Assembly (NCBI GenBank): GCA_026987255.1
Contig: JALSNA010000004.1
Location: 1 to 5,799, forward strand
DNA length: 5,799 bases
Reading direction: 5' to 3'
Source of the DNA: Hyphomicrobiales bacterium
GTDB taxonomy: Bacteria > Pseudomonadota > Alphaproteobacteria > Rhizobiales > Aestuariivirgaceae
Shown: positions 1 through 5,799 of the stretch, in pieces
Layout of the letters: every line of letters starts with the position of its first letter
Numbering within the stretch: position 1 is the stretch's first letter
Translations under genes and position numbers: made by a program
Notes under the pieces: model-generated
Databases searched by the model: none
What the model was told of the DNA's origin: nothing
The model's input: only the letters and a program-made list of their open reading frames with translations

Positions 1-320
1 TCCACATGGCCCGAGACGATGTGCCCGCCCAGCTCGTCGCCGATTTTCAACGCCCGCTCCAGGTTCACCCGCCGCCCCTCGCGCCAGCCGCCCAAGGTGG
101 TCTTGGCCAGGGTCTCGGCGGAGGCCTGCACGTCATGCCACATGCGCCCATCCTCCAGACGGCCCTTTTCGATCACCGTCAGGCAGCACCCGTCATGGGC
201 GATGGAAGCCCCGATGTCCACCCTCCGCGGGTCATGATGACTGGCGATGCGAAAGCGCCTATCGCCGCCGCGCTCCACCGCCAAGACCTCTCCGATGTCC
301 GTGATGATGCCCGTAAACAT
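1..320 (-). CDS. ribE: Riboflavin synthase alpha subunit, C-terminal part cut off by the window edge
   Basis: Riboflavin synthase is the last step of riboflavin synthesis: it dismutates two 6,7-dimethyl-8-ribityllumazine molecules to riboflavin plus a pyrimidinedione, in the cytoplasm. The start codon is at 318-320. The visible 106 residues begin MFTGIITDIGEV, the hallmark N terminus of the family. Residues 43-49 (DGCCLTV) match the conserved G-x-CLTV segment of the first lumazine-binding repeat. Residues 94-106 (GDELGGHIVSGHV) match the conserved end of that repeat. Family members are about 200 residues, so the second barrel lies outside the window. A purine-rich stretch (GAAGGAACGGGAAAGAGC) precedes the start. 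The gene lies 16 bp after the ribD stop on the same strand, which supports a riboflavin operon. This gene is named ribE in many genomes and ribC or ribB in others; the product is not in doubt. Confidence 0.93.
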   Translation of the reverse strand, partial: MFTGIITDIGEVLAVERGGDRRFRIASHHDPRRVDIGASIAHDGCCLTVIEKGRLEDGRMWHDVQASAETLAKTTLGGWREGRRVNLERALKIGDELGGHIVSGHV

Positions 321-336
321 GCTCTTTCCCGTTCCT

Positions 337-1470
337 TCATTCCACCCTGTCATAGACCCGCAGGATATCCGCGCCAAGGGGCAACTCCTCACGCAGGGCA
401 AATGGCTCTTGCGACAGGCTCTCCAAAGGCAGCCCGGCCAGGGCCGCCAGCCCGCCTTCGCCCAGATGCTTTTCCGGCGCGGTGAAAATGGCCGCCGCGT
501 CCACCAGAGCCTGCTTCACGAAGGCGCGGGCCAGGTGCGCCCCGCCTTCCACCATCAGCCGGTTGATCCCCTCCCGTCCCAGCCGCTCCAGCAGGGCCGG
601 CAGCGACACGCGGCCCGCCTCATCGTGTTTCACCGGGATGATGCGCACATGCGGATGGGCCTTCTGCATGGCCAGCGCCCTGTCCTTGCCCGCAATGGTG
701 GTGAAAATCCAGGTGGGAATCTCCTCTGCCGTGGCGATGAGCCGGCTCGTTTGCGGAATGCGCAAGGCGCTGTCGGCCACCAGGCGGATGGGCGAGCGCG
801 CCTCCAGGCCGGGCAGGCGGCAGTTCAGGGCAGGATCGTCGGCCACCACCGTGCCCACCCCCACCAGAATGGCATCGGCCTGCGCCCGCATGAGATGGGC
901 CCGCGCCAGAGCCGCAGGGCCGGTGATGGCGCAAGGCCTGCCCGGCTGCTCGGCGATCATGCCATCGGCGGAAACGGCCAGCTTGAGCAGGACATGGGGG
1001 CGGCCCCTCTCCAGGCGCGATAGAAACCCGGCCAGCACCCGCCGCGCCTCCTCCTCGAGCAATCCGGTGCCCACCTCCACGCCCGCTGCGCGCAGCATGG
1101 CAAGGCCCTGGCCGCGCACCCGCGGGTCGGGATCCTCCACGGCCACAACGGCGCGGGCCACCCCGGCTTCGATCAGGGCCCCGGCGCACGGCGGGGTCTG
1201 GCCATGATGGGCGCAAGGCTCCAGGGTGACATAGGCGGTGCTCCCCTTCGCCTTGCCGCCGGCCATCTCCAGGGCGCGAACCTCGGCATGGGGGCGCCCG
1301 CCGGGGGCCGTCCAGCCGGTTCCGATGACCGCGCCATCGCGCACCAGCACGCAGCCCACCGGCGGGTTTTCCGCCGTGGTGCCCAGGGCGCGGCGGGAGA
1401 CGCCGATGGCATGGGCCATGAACTGCCGGTCGGCATCGCCGAAGGCGGTTTTCTCAGGGCTCTCCGTCAT
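337..1470 (-). CDS. ribD: Bifunctional riboflavin biosynthesis deaminase/reductase RibD
   Basis: RibD carries out two successive cytoplasmic steps of riboflavin synthesis: zinc-dependent deamination of the diaminopyrimidine formed from GTP, then NADPH-dependent reduction of the ribose side chain. The 377 residues fit the usual 360-380. The N-terminal deaminase domain (about 12-155) shows NPPVGCVLV at 35-43, the zinc and catalytic HAE at 61-63, and PCAHHGQTPPC at 85-95, which supplies the two zinc cysteines (86 and 95). The C-terminal reductase domain (about 157-375) shows LLKLAVSADGMIA at 161-173, ILVGVGTVVADDP at 201-213, and the nucleotide-binding LMVEGGAHLA at 305-314. The ATG overlaps the cobW stop as ATGA. 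An AAGGAG lies about 10 nt upstream inside cobW, so translation is probably coupled. No domain or key residue appears to be missing. Confidence 0.96.
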   Translation of the reverse strand: MTESPEKTAFGDADRQFMAHAIGVSRRALGTTAENPPVGCVLVRDGAVIGTGWTAPGGRPHAEVRALEMAGGKAKGSTAYVTLEPCAHHGQTPPCAGALIEAGVARAVVAVEDPDPRVRGQGLAMLRAAGVEVGTGLLEEEARRVLAGFLSRLERGRPHVLLKLAVSADGMIAEQPGRPCAITGPAALARAHLMRAQADAILVGVGTVVADDPALNCRLPGLEARSPIRLVADSALRIPQTSRLIATAEEIPTWIFTTIAGKDRALAMQKAHPHVRIIPVKHDEAGRVSLPALLERLGREGINRLMVEGGAHLARAFVKQALVDAAAIFTAPEKHLGEGGLAALAGLPLESLSQEPFALREELPLGADILRVYDRVE

Positions 1471-2498
1471 CGGGCGAGGCTCTCCTTCACCGCCGTTTCA
1501 TCCAGGCCGCGCAGGCCGATGACGACCAGCGAGGATGCGCGCGCCTCACCGGGCTTCCAGGGGCGGTCGAACCAGCTTTCGATGCGCGGGCCGGTGGCCT
1601 GCACCACCAGGCGGGCCCGCTTGCCTTTCAGCGCCACGAAGCCCTTGGCGCGCAAGATGCCATGCTCCGCCATGGCCTTCCTCAGGCGCTCCAGCAGCCT
1701 TGCGCGGTCCTCCACCTCGCCAAGACCGATGGCGAAGGAGACGAATTCGTCATGGTCATGGTCCGCCTCGCCCTCCAGCTCGTGATGGCTGGGGCGGTTG
1801 TCCATGTCATCCTCCGCCGCCGCGCCCAGTCCCAGGATGATGGAGGGCTCCACCTGGCCGCGCGCCACCGGCACCACCCGCACCCCGGGGCGCACCTGGG
1901 CCGAGAGCTGCTCCATCAGCGCCAGCACCTGTGCCGCATCGAGCAGGTCGGTCTTGTTGAGCAAGATCATGTCGGCGGCGCGCACCTGGTCCTCGAAAAG
2001 CTCGTGCAGCGGGCTTTCGTGATCGAGATTGACATCGGCCGCGCGCAAAGCCTCGACACGGGCCGGATCGGCGGCAAAAAGCCCCTCCGCCAGGGCCGGG
2101 GCATCGGCCACCGCGATGACCCCGTCCACCGTCACCCCGGCGCGGATTTCCGGCCAGTTGAAGGCACGCACCAAAGGCTGCGGCAAAGCCAGGCCGGAGG
2201 TCTCGATGAGAATGTGATCAGGGCGCGGATCGCGCTGCACAAGCGCCGTCATGACGGGGATGAACTCATCGGCCACGGTGCAGCAGATGCAGCCATTGGC
2301 CAGCTCCACGATGCCGCCCGCCGCACAGGCCTCATCGGCGCAGCCCTGGAGGATTTCGCCATCGACGCCCACATCGCCGAACTCGTTGATGATCAGCGCA
2401 ATGCGCCGCCCGCCCGCATGCTCCAGCAGGTGGCGGATGAGCGTCGTCTTGCCGGCGCCGAGAAAGCCGGTGATGACCGTGGCCGGAATGCGTTCCAT
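1467..2498 (-). CDS. cobW: CobW-type GTP-dependent metallochaperone (COG0523 family)
   Basis: COG0523 proteins are G3E P-loop GTPases that deliver metal ions to target enzymes. The CobW branch is tied to aerobic cobalamin synthesis, probably supplying cobalt to the CobNST chelatase. With the ATG at 2496-2498 the protein has 343 residues. Visible motifs are Walker A GFLGAGKTT (11-19), the metal-binding CxCC motif as CICC (70-73) in ELANGCICCTVADEF, IETSG (98-102), and the guanine-specificity motif NKTD (181-184). A His/Asp/Glu-rich linker (SHHELEGEADHDHDEF, 237-252) precedes the C-terminal CobW_C domain, a layout typical of true CobW. The open frame extends upstream to 2603. I chose 2498 because the family starts just before the P-loop, the extra 35 residues look non-coding, and a GAGGA lies 11 nt upstream. 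No cobN or other cob gene is in view, so another metal (for example zinc for RibD) cannot be excluded. Confidence 0.85.
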   Translation of the reverse strand: MERIPATVITGFLGAGKTTLIRHLLEHAGGRRIALIINEFGDVGVDGEILQGCADEACAAGGIVELANGCICCTVADEFIPVMTALVQRDPRPDHILIETSGLALPQPLVRAFNWPEIRAGVTVDGVIAVADAPALAEGLFAADPARVEALRAADVNLDHESPLHELFEDQVRAADMILLNKTDLLDAAQVLALMEQLSAQVRPGVRVVPVARGQVEPSIILGLGAAAEDDMDNRPSHHELEGEADHDHDEFVSFAIGLGEVEDRARLLERLRKAMAEHGILRAKGFVALKGKRARLVVQATGPRIESWFDRPWKPGEARASSLVVIGLRGLDETAVKESLAR

Positions 2499-2740
2499 CG
2501 GATTTTGCGTCCTCAATACTGGCGGCTGCCGGAAAAGCGCGCCGAGATTGCCGCAAAGCCGCACAAAGGGCAAGGCCATGATTGCCCCGCCCCCTTGCGC
2601 CATCCCGCCATGCGGCAGGGAAATGTAATCTTGTCACAGGCCAAGGCATCGCCATCTTCTATATGCAAGGATCAGGAAACCCATTCACCGGCCCTGCCGC
2701 ATCCTGCGCCGGGGCCCGCAAGAGAACGCGAGAGATCGTC
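2499..2740. other. Divergent intergenic region between cobW and the TDT-family gene
   Basis: This 242-bp gap separates divergent genes and must hold both promoters. Toward the plus-strand gene there is TTGTCA (2631-2636) and the only AT-rich hexamers in the area, TCTATATG (2658-2665). The spacing between them is about 20 bp, longer than the usual 17, so I do not call a firm promoter. The TDT gene is preceded by a weak purine-rich stretch (AACGCGAGAGATCGTC). I looked for a cobalamin riboswitch before cobW and found no B12-box-like sequence. Confidence 0.5.
2545..2573 (-). promoter_or_regulatory. Possible promoter of the cobW-ribD-ribE operon
   Basis: On the minus strand a TTGCCC hexamer (2568-2573) is followed after exactly 17 nt by CAATCT (2545-2550). 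This would start transcription about 40 nt before the cobW ATG. The -35 resembles TTGACC but the -10 is poor, so this is only a candidate. The TTGCCC also forms one arm of a GGGCAA-N8-TTGCCC inverted repeat (2568-2587), which could be an operator or chance. Confidence 0.25.
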
Positions 2741-3745
2741 ATGAACACACAGACCAGGGCCGCGCCTTCGCGGCTGCAATTCTTCCCGGTGTCCTTCTTT
2801 GCCGTTGTCATGGGCATGTCGGGCCTCACCCTGGCCTGGCACCAGGGACAACGGGCCTTGCACATCGGCCTGCCCATCGGCCACATGCTGGCCGCAGTGA
2901 CCTTCTTCATCTTCCTGGGCCTGCTGGCGGCCTATCTCGTCAAGCTGGTCAAGTATCCCAGGGCGGTGCTGGGAGAGCTCAACCACCCGGTGCAGATGTC
3001 CTTCGTGCCCACCATATCCATCTCCCTGCTTTTGCTGTCCACCTGCATGCTCGATCTGCACCGCCCGCTGGCCATCGGCCTGTGGATGGCCGGGGCGGCC
3101 CTGCATCTGGTGCTGAGCCTGCATGTCATCCGCAGCTGGATCAACCACGAGCATTTCCAGGTCGGCCATCTCAATCCGGCCTGGTTCATCCCGGCGGTGG
3201 GCAATGTCATCGTGCCGATCACCGGCACGGCCCTGGGCTACGTGGAGCTGTCATGGTTCTTCTATGCCATCGGCATTTCCTTCTGGATCATCCTGCTGGT
3301 GATCGTCTTCAACCGCATCCTCTTCCATGACGCCATCCCGGCCATGCTGCTGCCCACCATGTTCATCCTCATCGCACCACCGGCGGTGGGCTTCATCTCC
3401 TATGTCAAGCTCACCGGGGGCGTGGATTCCTTTGCCCATGTCCTCTATTATCTGGCGCTGTTCTTCACCCTGCTTCTGGCCATCGAGATCCCGCGCTTTG
3501 CCCGCCTGCCGTTCTTTCTCTCCTGGTGGGCCTATTCCTTCCCCCTGGCGGCCATGACATTGGCCTCCTTCCTCATGGGGGCCAAGTCGGGCCTGCCCTT
3601 CTTCACCACTCTGGGGCTGGGTCTGCTTTTCGTTCTCAGCGCCCTGATCGTCCTGCTGGCGGCCAGGACCATCATGGCCATTGCGGCGAAAAGGATCTGC
3701 GTCCCCCATGACACCGGCGGCAAGAACCCGGCCAGAGCAGGCTGA
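2741..3745 (+). CDS. SLAC1/TehA-type anion channel (TDT family) membrane protein
   Basis: This is an inner-membrane protein of the tellurite-resistance/dicarboxylate transporter (TDT) family, which includes bacterial TehA and plant SLAC1 anion channels. It has 334 residues, close to the family norm of about 310-340. I count roughly ten hydrophobic segments, beginning near 15-30, 46-68, 88-103, 111-130 and 147-167, and continuing to 290-316. Typical features are FFPVSFFAVVMGMSGL at 14-29, HPVQMSFVP at 82-90, NPAWFIPAVGN at 145-155, and APPAVGF at 212-218. Phe218 is a candidate for the pore-gating phenylalanine known from TehA. The ATG at 2741 places the first helix right after a short polar N terminus; the longer upstream frame crosses the intergenic region and is not coding. 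The substrate (chloride, nitrate, sulfite, dicarboxylate or tellurite-related) cannot be read from sequence. It is transcribed alone and divergently from cobW. Confidence 0.88.
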   Translation: MNTQTRAAPSRLQFFPVSFFAVVMGMSGLTLAWHQGQRALHIGLPIGHMLAAVTFFIFLGLLAAYLVKLVKYPRAVLGELNHPVQMSFVPTISISLLLLSTCMLDLHRPLAIGLWMAGAALHLVLSLHVIRSWINHEHFQVGHLNPAWFIPAVGNVIVPITGTALGYVELSWFFYAIGISFWIILLVIVFNRILFHDAIPAMLLPTMFILIAPPAVGFISYVKLTGGVDSFAHVLYYLALFFTLLLAIEIPRFARLPFFLSWWAYSFPLAAMTLASFLMGAKSGLPFFTTLGLGLLFVLSALIVLLAARTIMAIAAKRICVPHDTGGKNPARAG

Positions 3746-3770
3746 GAAAACCACCCGGATGATCAAGATC

Positions 3771-3804
3771 ATGAACGCCTCGCGAGGCCTCGCGGGGCGT
3801 TCAT
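3771..3804. repeat. 34-bp near-perfect palindrome after the TDT gene
   Basis: Two 17-bp arms meet at 3787/3788: ATGAACGCCTCGCGAGG and CCTCGCGGGGCGTTCAT. They differ from perfect symmetry at one position, which becomes a G-U pair in RNA, so the transcript can fold into a very stable hairpin. It begins 25 bp after the TDT stop codon. No T-run follows on the plus strand, so it is not a standard intrinsic terminator by itself. A smaller palindrome (ATGATC-AA-GATCAT, 3759-3772) abuts it. Likely roles are an mRNA 3'-end stabiliser or an auxiliary terminator. Confidence 0.7.
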
Positions 3805-3836
3805 CCATTCGTGATGCCGCCGGCTGGTGAAAAGAC

Positions 3837-3858
3837 TGGCCGGAATCGGCCATTTTTT
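3837..3858 (+). terminator. Rho-independent terminator of the TDT-family gene
   Basis: A perfect 6-bp stem (TGGCCG, 3837-3842; CGGCCA, 3847-3852) encloses the tetraloop GAAT and is followed directly by six T residues (3853-3858). This is a canonical intrinsic terminator in the plus direction. It lies about 90 bp after the TDT stop and 55 bp before the L,D-transpeptidase start. It therefore separates the two plus-strand genes into different transcription units. It also argues against the upstream ATG at 3827 as the transpeptidase start. Confidence 0.85.
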
Positions 3859-3913
3859 GTATGTAGGATGCTCACCCGCACGAAACACCCGCCTGAAACA
3901 ACCAAGGCAGACG

Positions 3914-5182
3914 ATGAAAAGCCGCAGAGACATCCTCGCCCTGGGCGCAACCGGCGCACTCGGCATCGCCCTTGCCCCCCTGGGGCTGGCGCGGGCCACG
4001 GTCATCACCAATTTCAACCGCCGCCCCACGGCCCCCACCCGCACCCAGATCGTCAAGGACAAGGGCGTCTGGCCGATGATCTCCGCCTCCTCCCCCCGGC
4101 TCTTCGAGGAGGCCATCGCGCGCTATGAAATCATCGTGCGCCGCGGCGGCTGGCCGCGCATCAAGCGCACCCGCATCATCGTGCCCGGCTCGAAGCGCAA
4201 GATCGTGCGCATCTTGCGCCGCCGCATGATGCTGGAAGGCTACCTGCCGCCCGATGCGGGCAACTCCAAACGCTTCGACGAGGCCCTGGCGCGCGCCGTG
4301 CAGCAATTCCAGCGCAACATGGGCCTGCGCCCCACCGGCTATGTGGATGAGGCCACCCGCAAGCAGCTCAATGTCTCGGCCATGGCCCGCCTGGAGACCC
4401 TCAAGGCCAATCTGCCGCGCGTGCTCTATGCCATGAAGGGCATCAGCGCGCGCTACATCGTCGTCAACATCCCCGCCGCCCAGCTCGAGGCGGTGGAGAA
4501 CGGCCGCGTCTTCTCGCGCCACAATGTCATCGTCGGCATGCCCGACAGGCCCTCGCCCACCCTGATCTCCAGGGTCTCGGAAATCAACTTCAATCCCTAC
4601 TGGACCTCGCCGGTCTCCATCGTCAAGAAGGACATCATCCCCAAGGCGCGCAAGTCCATCCGCTTCCTGAAGGACATGAACATCAAGATCTTCGACGGCT
4701 TCGGCGGCCCCGAGGTGGACCCGAAAACCATCGACTGGGACACCCTCGACCCCAAGCGCTATGTCTTCCGCCAGGAGCCCGGCGAAGGCAACGCCATGGC
4801 CTCGGTCAAGATCAGCTTTCCCAACAAGTATTCCGTCTACATGCACGACACGCCGACCCGCCAGCTGTTCAACGAGGGCCAGCGCTATTTCTCCTCCGGC
4901 TGCGTGCGCGTGGATCAGGTGCACATCCTCACCAACTGGATCCTGAACGGCCAGGACGGCTGGGACCGCAGCCGCATCGATGAGGTGGTCAAGTCCCGCC
5001 AGCGGCTGGATGTGCGCGTCCTCGATCCGCCCTCGGTGATCTTCATCTATCTCACCGCCTGGGTCACCGGCGACGGACAGGTGCATTTCCGCGATGACAT
5101 CTACCACCTGGACGGCACCGGCTTCGTCGCCGGCCAGCCCGAGCCGGTGGAGAATCCGCGCTTCAGCGCCCACAACGGATGA
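3914..5182 (+). CDS. Tat-exported murein L,D-transpeptidase, YcbB/LdtD-like
   Basis: L,D-transpeptidases make 3-3 peptidoglycan cross-links or attach molecules to the wall in the periplasm. With the ATG at 3914 the protein has 422 residues. It begins with a twin-arginine signal (SRRDILALG, 3-11), a hydrophobic stretch, and ARA at 26-28 as a likely cleavage site. Residues 70-83 (RYEIIVRRGGWPRI) match the YcbB scaffold. Residues about 94-155 form a PG_binding_1 domain (FDEALARAVQQFQRNMGL, then TGYVDEATRKQLNV). The YkuD catalytic domain spans about 180-370, with YMHDTP (309-314, His311) and FSSGCVRV (326-333, catalytic Cys330). The SSGC form is the YcbB variant of the usual HGC motif. It is shorter than E. 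coli YcbB (about 615 residues). An AAGG lies 7 nt upstream of the ATG; the upstream ATG at 3827 sits in the terminator region. Its own promoter is probably in 3853-3900 but is not clear. Confidence 0.92.
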   Translation: MKSRRDILALGATGALGIALAPLGLARATVITNFNRRPTAPTRTQIVKDKGVWPMISASSPRLFEEAIARYEIIVRRGGWPRIKRTRIIVPGSKRKIVRILRRRMMLEGYLPPDAGNSKRFDEALARAVQQFQRNMGLRPTGYVDEATRKQLNVSAMARLETLKANLPRVLYAMKGISARYIVVNIPAAQLEAVENGRVFSRHNVIVGMPDRPSPTLISRVSEINFNPYWTSPVSIVKKDIIPKARKSIRFLKDMNIKIFDGFGGPEVDPKTIDWDTLDPKRYVFRQEPGEGNAMASVKISFPNKYSVYMHDTPTRQLFNEGQRYFSSGCVRVDQVHILTNWILNGQDGWDRSRIDEVVKSRQRLDVRVLDPPSVIFIYLTAWVTGDGQVHFRDDIYHLDGTGFVAGQPEPVENPRFSAHNG

Positions 5183-5202
5183 ATGAAAAGATATTCATGA
5201 AT
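5179..5202. repeat. Small inverted repeats at the end of the L,D-transpeptidase gene
   Basis: ATGAAT (5179-5184, spanning the stop codon) can pair with ATTCAT (5193-5198). The latter is part of a perfect 10-bp palindrome ATTCATGAAT (5193-5202). The stems are AT-rich and weak, with no T-run, so this is not a convincing terminator. Readthrough into hemA is possible. It may instead be an operator for hemA. Confidence 0.35.
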
Positions 5203-5220
5203 TGGAATTAATGCGGATTC

Positions 5221-5263
5221 TCACGTCTTTTCACGATATGGTGAACACATCACAAGAATGTGA
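5221..5263. promoter_or_regulatory. Phased TCAC/GTGA repeat cluster upstream of hemA
   Basis: TCAC occurs at 5221, 5231 and 5250, and its complement GTGA at 5241 and 5260, giving steps of 10, 10, 9 and 10 bp, about one helical turn. They form overlapping inverted repeats: TTCAC-N6-GTGAA (5230-5245), GTGA-N5-TCAC (5241-5253) and TCACA-N4-TGTGA (5250-5263). The arrangement suggests a cooperative protein-binding site about 105-150 bp before the hemA start. I cannot name the regulator. A CRP site would have the opposite order (TGTGA-N6-TCACA). Confidence 0.45.
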
Positions 5264-5277
5264 GGCGGGCTCGCCTG

Positions 5278-5291
5278 TTGAGACAAGTCAA
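5278..5291. promoter_or_regulatory. Possible FNR/FnrL-type binding site upstream of hemA
   Basis: TTGAGACAAGTCAA matches the outer bases of the FNR consensus TTGAT-N4-ATCAA (TTGA-N6-TCAA), missing only the innermost T and A. The centre is about 84 bp before the hemA ATG. Oxygen-responsive FnrL control of hemA is known in Rhodobacter, which makes the site plausible in this context. No good -10 element lies at the ideal distance, so the assignment is tentative. Confidence 0.4.
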
Positions 5292-5305
5292 GGACAAGGG
5301 CGCCC

Positions 5306-5350
5306 ATGATTCCGCAGGTTCCACGCACCGCCGGTGGGGTTGAGCACTGA
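5306..5350 (+). CDS. Possible 14-codon leader ORF before hemA
   Basis: An ATG at 5306 opens a short frame, MIPQVPRTAGGVEH, ending in TGA at 5348-5350, 18 bp before the hemA start. AAGGA (5290-5294) lies 11 nt upstream and could serve as a ribosome site. A CACC-GCC-GGTG hairpin sits inside the frame. Such a frame can easily arise by chance, and the peptide matches nothing I recognise. Confidence 0.15.
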   Translation: MIPQVPRTAGGVEH

Positions 5351-5368
5351 ACATTCGGGGAAAATCCG

Positions 5369-5799
5369 ATGACCAAGCCTGATTACAAGAGCATCTTCAA
5401 GAAAGCCATCGCCGATCTGCACAAGGAGGGGCGCTACCGCTACTTCGCCCAGCTGCGCCGCACCTGCGGTGATTTTCCCCGCTCCAAGTATTACGACGGC
5501 AAGGGCAACGTGAAGGAGGTCACCGTCTGGTGCTCCAACGATTATCTCGGCATGGGCCAGCATCCCAAGGTGCTCGCCGCCATGCACGAGGCGGTGGACG
5601 ACGTGGGCGCAGGCGCCGGCGGCACGCGCAACATCGCCGGCACTTCGTGGTATCACGTGGAGCTGGAAAAGGAGCTTGCCGATCTGCACGGCAAGGAGGC
5701 CGCCTTGCTGTTCAACTCCGGCTACATGGCCAACGAGGCCACCCTCGCCACCCTCGCCAGGCTGCTGCCCGGCCTCATCACCATCTCCGATTCTCTCAA
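5369..5799 (+). CDS. hemA: 5-aminolevulinate synthase, C-terminal part cut off by the window edge
   Basis: This PLP-dependent enzyme condenses glycine with succinyl-CoA to 5-aminolevulinate, the first committed step of tetrapyrrole synthesis (heme, B12 and, where present, bacteriochlorophyll) by the C4 route. The first 143 residues are visible out of about 400. Recognisable segments are EGRYRYFAQLRR (20-31), VWCSNDYLGMGQHPKV (53-68), GAGAGGTRNIAGT (80-92), ELEKELADLHGKEAALLFNSGYMAN (98-122), and ISDSL (139-143), which in the family continues as N-H-A-S. The first two-thirds of the PLP fold, with the catalytic lysine, lie beyond the window. The ATG at 5369 follows GGGGA at a spacing of about 7 nt and gives the N terminus expected for the family. 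The related enzyme KBL (glycine C-acetyltransferase) is less likely because the F-x-x-L-x-R N-terminal motif is ALAS-like. Regulation is probably through the preceding 186-bp region. Confidence 0.93.
   Translation, partial: MTKPDYKSIFKKAIADLHKEGRYRYFAQLRRTCGDFPRSKYYDGKGNVKEVTVWCSNDYLGMGQHPKVLAAMHEAVDDVGAGAGGTRNIAGTSWYHVELEKELADLHGKEAALLFNSGYMANEATLATLARLLPGLITISDSL

Larger units (their letters stand above)
5183..5368 (+). promoter_or_regulatory. hemA upstream region
   Basis: This 186-bp region is visibly more AT-rich over 5183-5260 than the surrounding GC-rich coding sequence, which suits a promoter. It contains, in order, the ATTCATGAAT palindrome, the phased TCAC/GTGA cluster, the FNR-like site and the small leader ORF. 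I could not place a convincing -35/-10 pair with standard spacing. I see no ICE (Irr) or IRO (RirA) box. Confidence 0.55.

Noticed and set aside
2499..2603. An N-terminal extension of CobW by 35 residues
   Set aside because: The family begins just before the P-loop, the extension has no conserved motif, and a ribosome site precedes the inner ATG at 2498.
2499..2740. A cobalamin riboswitch before cobW or an FMN riboswitch before the rib genes
   Set aside because: No B12-box-like or RFN-element conserved segments can be seen in the 242 bp, and the gap between cobW and ribD is absent.
1662..2744. A 360-codon plus-strand open frame across cobW
   Set aside because: It overlaps the clearly coding cobW on the other strand and runs into the intergenic region. 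It has no motif and no plausible ribosome site.
3771..3804. The 34-bp palindrome as a phage or element attachment site
   Set aside because: There is no integrase, no tRNA and no second copy in the window. An RNA hairpin is the simpler reading.
3872..5173. A long open frame (433 codons) antisense to the L,D-transpeptidase gene
   Set aside because: It is the mirror of a GC-rich coding gene with strong domain matches. Its translation is rich in Gly, Ala, Asp and His with no recognisable domain.

Overview
This is a GC-rich window of ordinary chromosomal genes that looks alphaproteobacterial. The main reasons are a 5-aminolevulinate synthase (the C4 or Shemin route to heme, typical of Alphaproteobacteria), a CobW of the aerobic cobalamin type, and strong G/C preference at third codon positions. 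I cannot assign a genus from the sequence alone.

Left half (1-2498, minus strand): a compact set reads cobW, then ribD, then the riboflavin synthase gene (ribE), which runs off the left edge. The cobW stop and ribD start overlap by 4 bp (ATGA), and ribD and ribE are 16 bp apart, so the three are probably co-transcribed. RibD and riboflavin synthase are two steps of riboflavin synthesis. CobW is a GTP-dependent metallochaperone linked to cobalamin synthesis. The link may be metal supply, or the fact that reduced flavin is the precursor of the B12 lower ligand.

Middle (2499-3913): a 242-bp divergent intergenic region separates cobW from a plus-strand gene for a ten-helix SLAC1/TehA-type (TDT family) membrane protein. 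Downstream lie a 34-bp near-perfect palindrome and then a textbook intrinsic terminator.

Right half (3914-5799, plus strand): a Tat-exported YcbB-like L,D-transpeptidase for peptidoglycan cross-linking is followed by a 186-bp AT-richer regulatory region and the first 143 codons of hemA (5-aminolevulinate synthase). The region before hemA is the most interesting part. It holds five TCAC/GTGA elements spaced about 10 bp apart, an FNR-type half-site pair (TTGA-N6-TCAA), and a possible 14-codon leader ORF.

I found no mobile element, CRISPR array, tRNA, rRNA or clearly undescribed system. The main novelty candidates are regulatory (the hemA upstream region) and organisational (cobW fused translationally to ribD).
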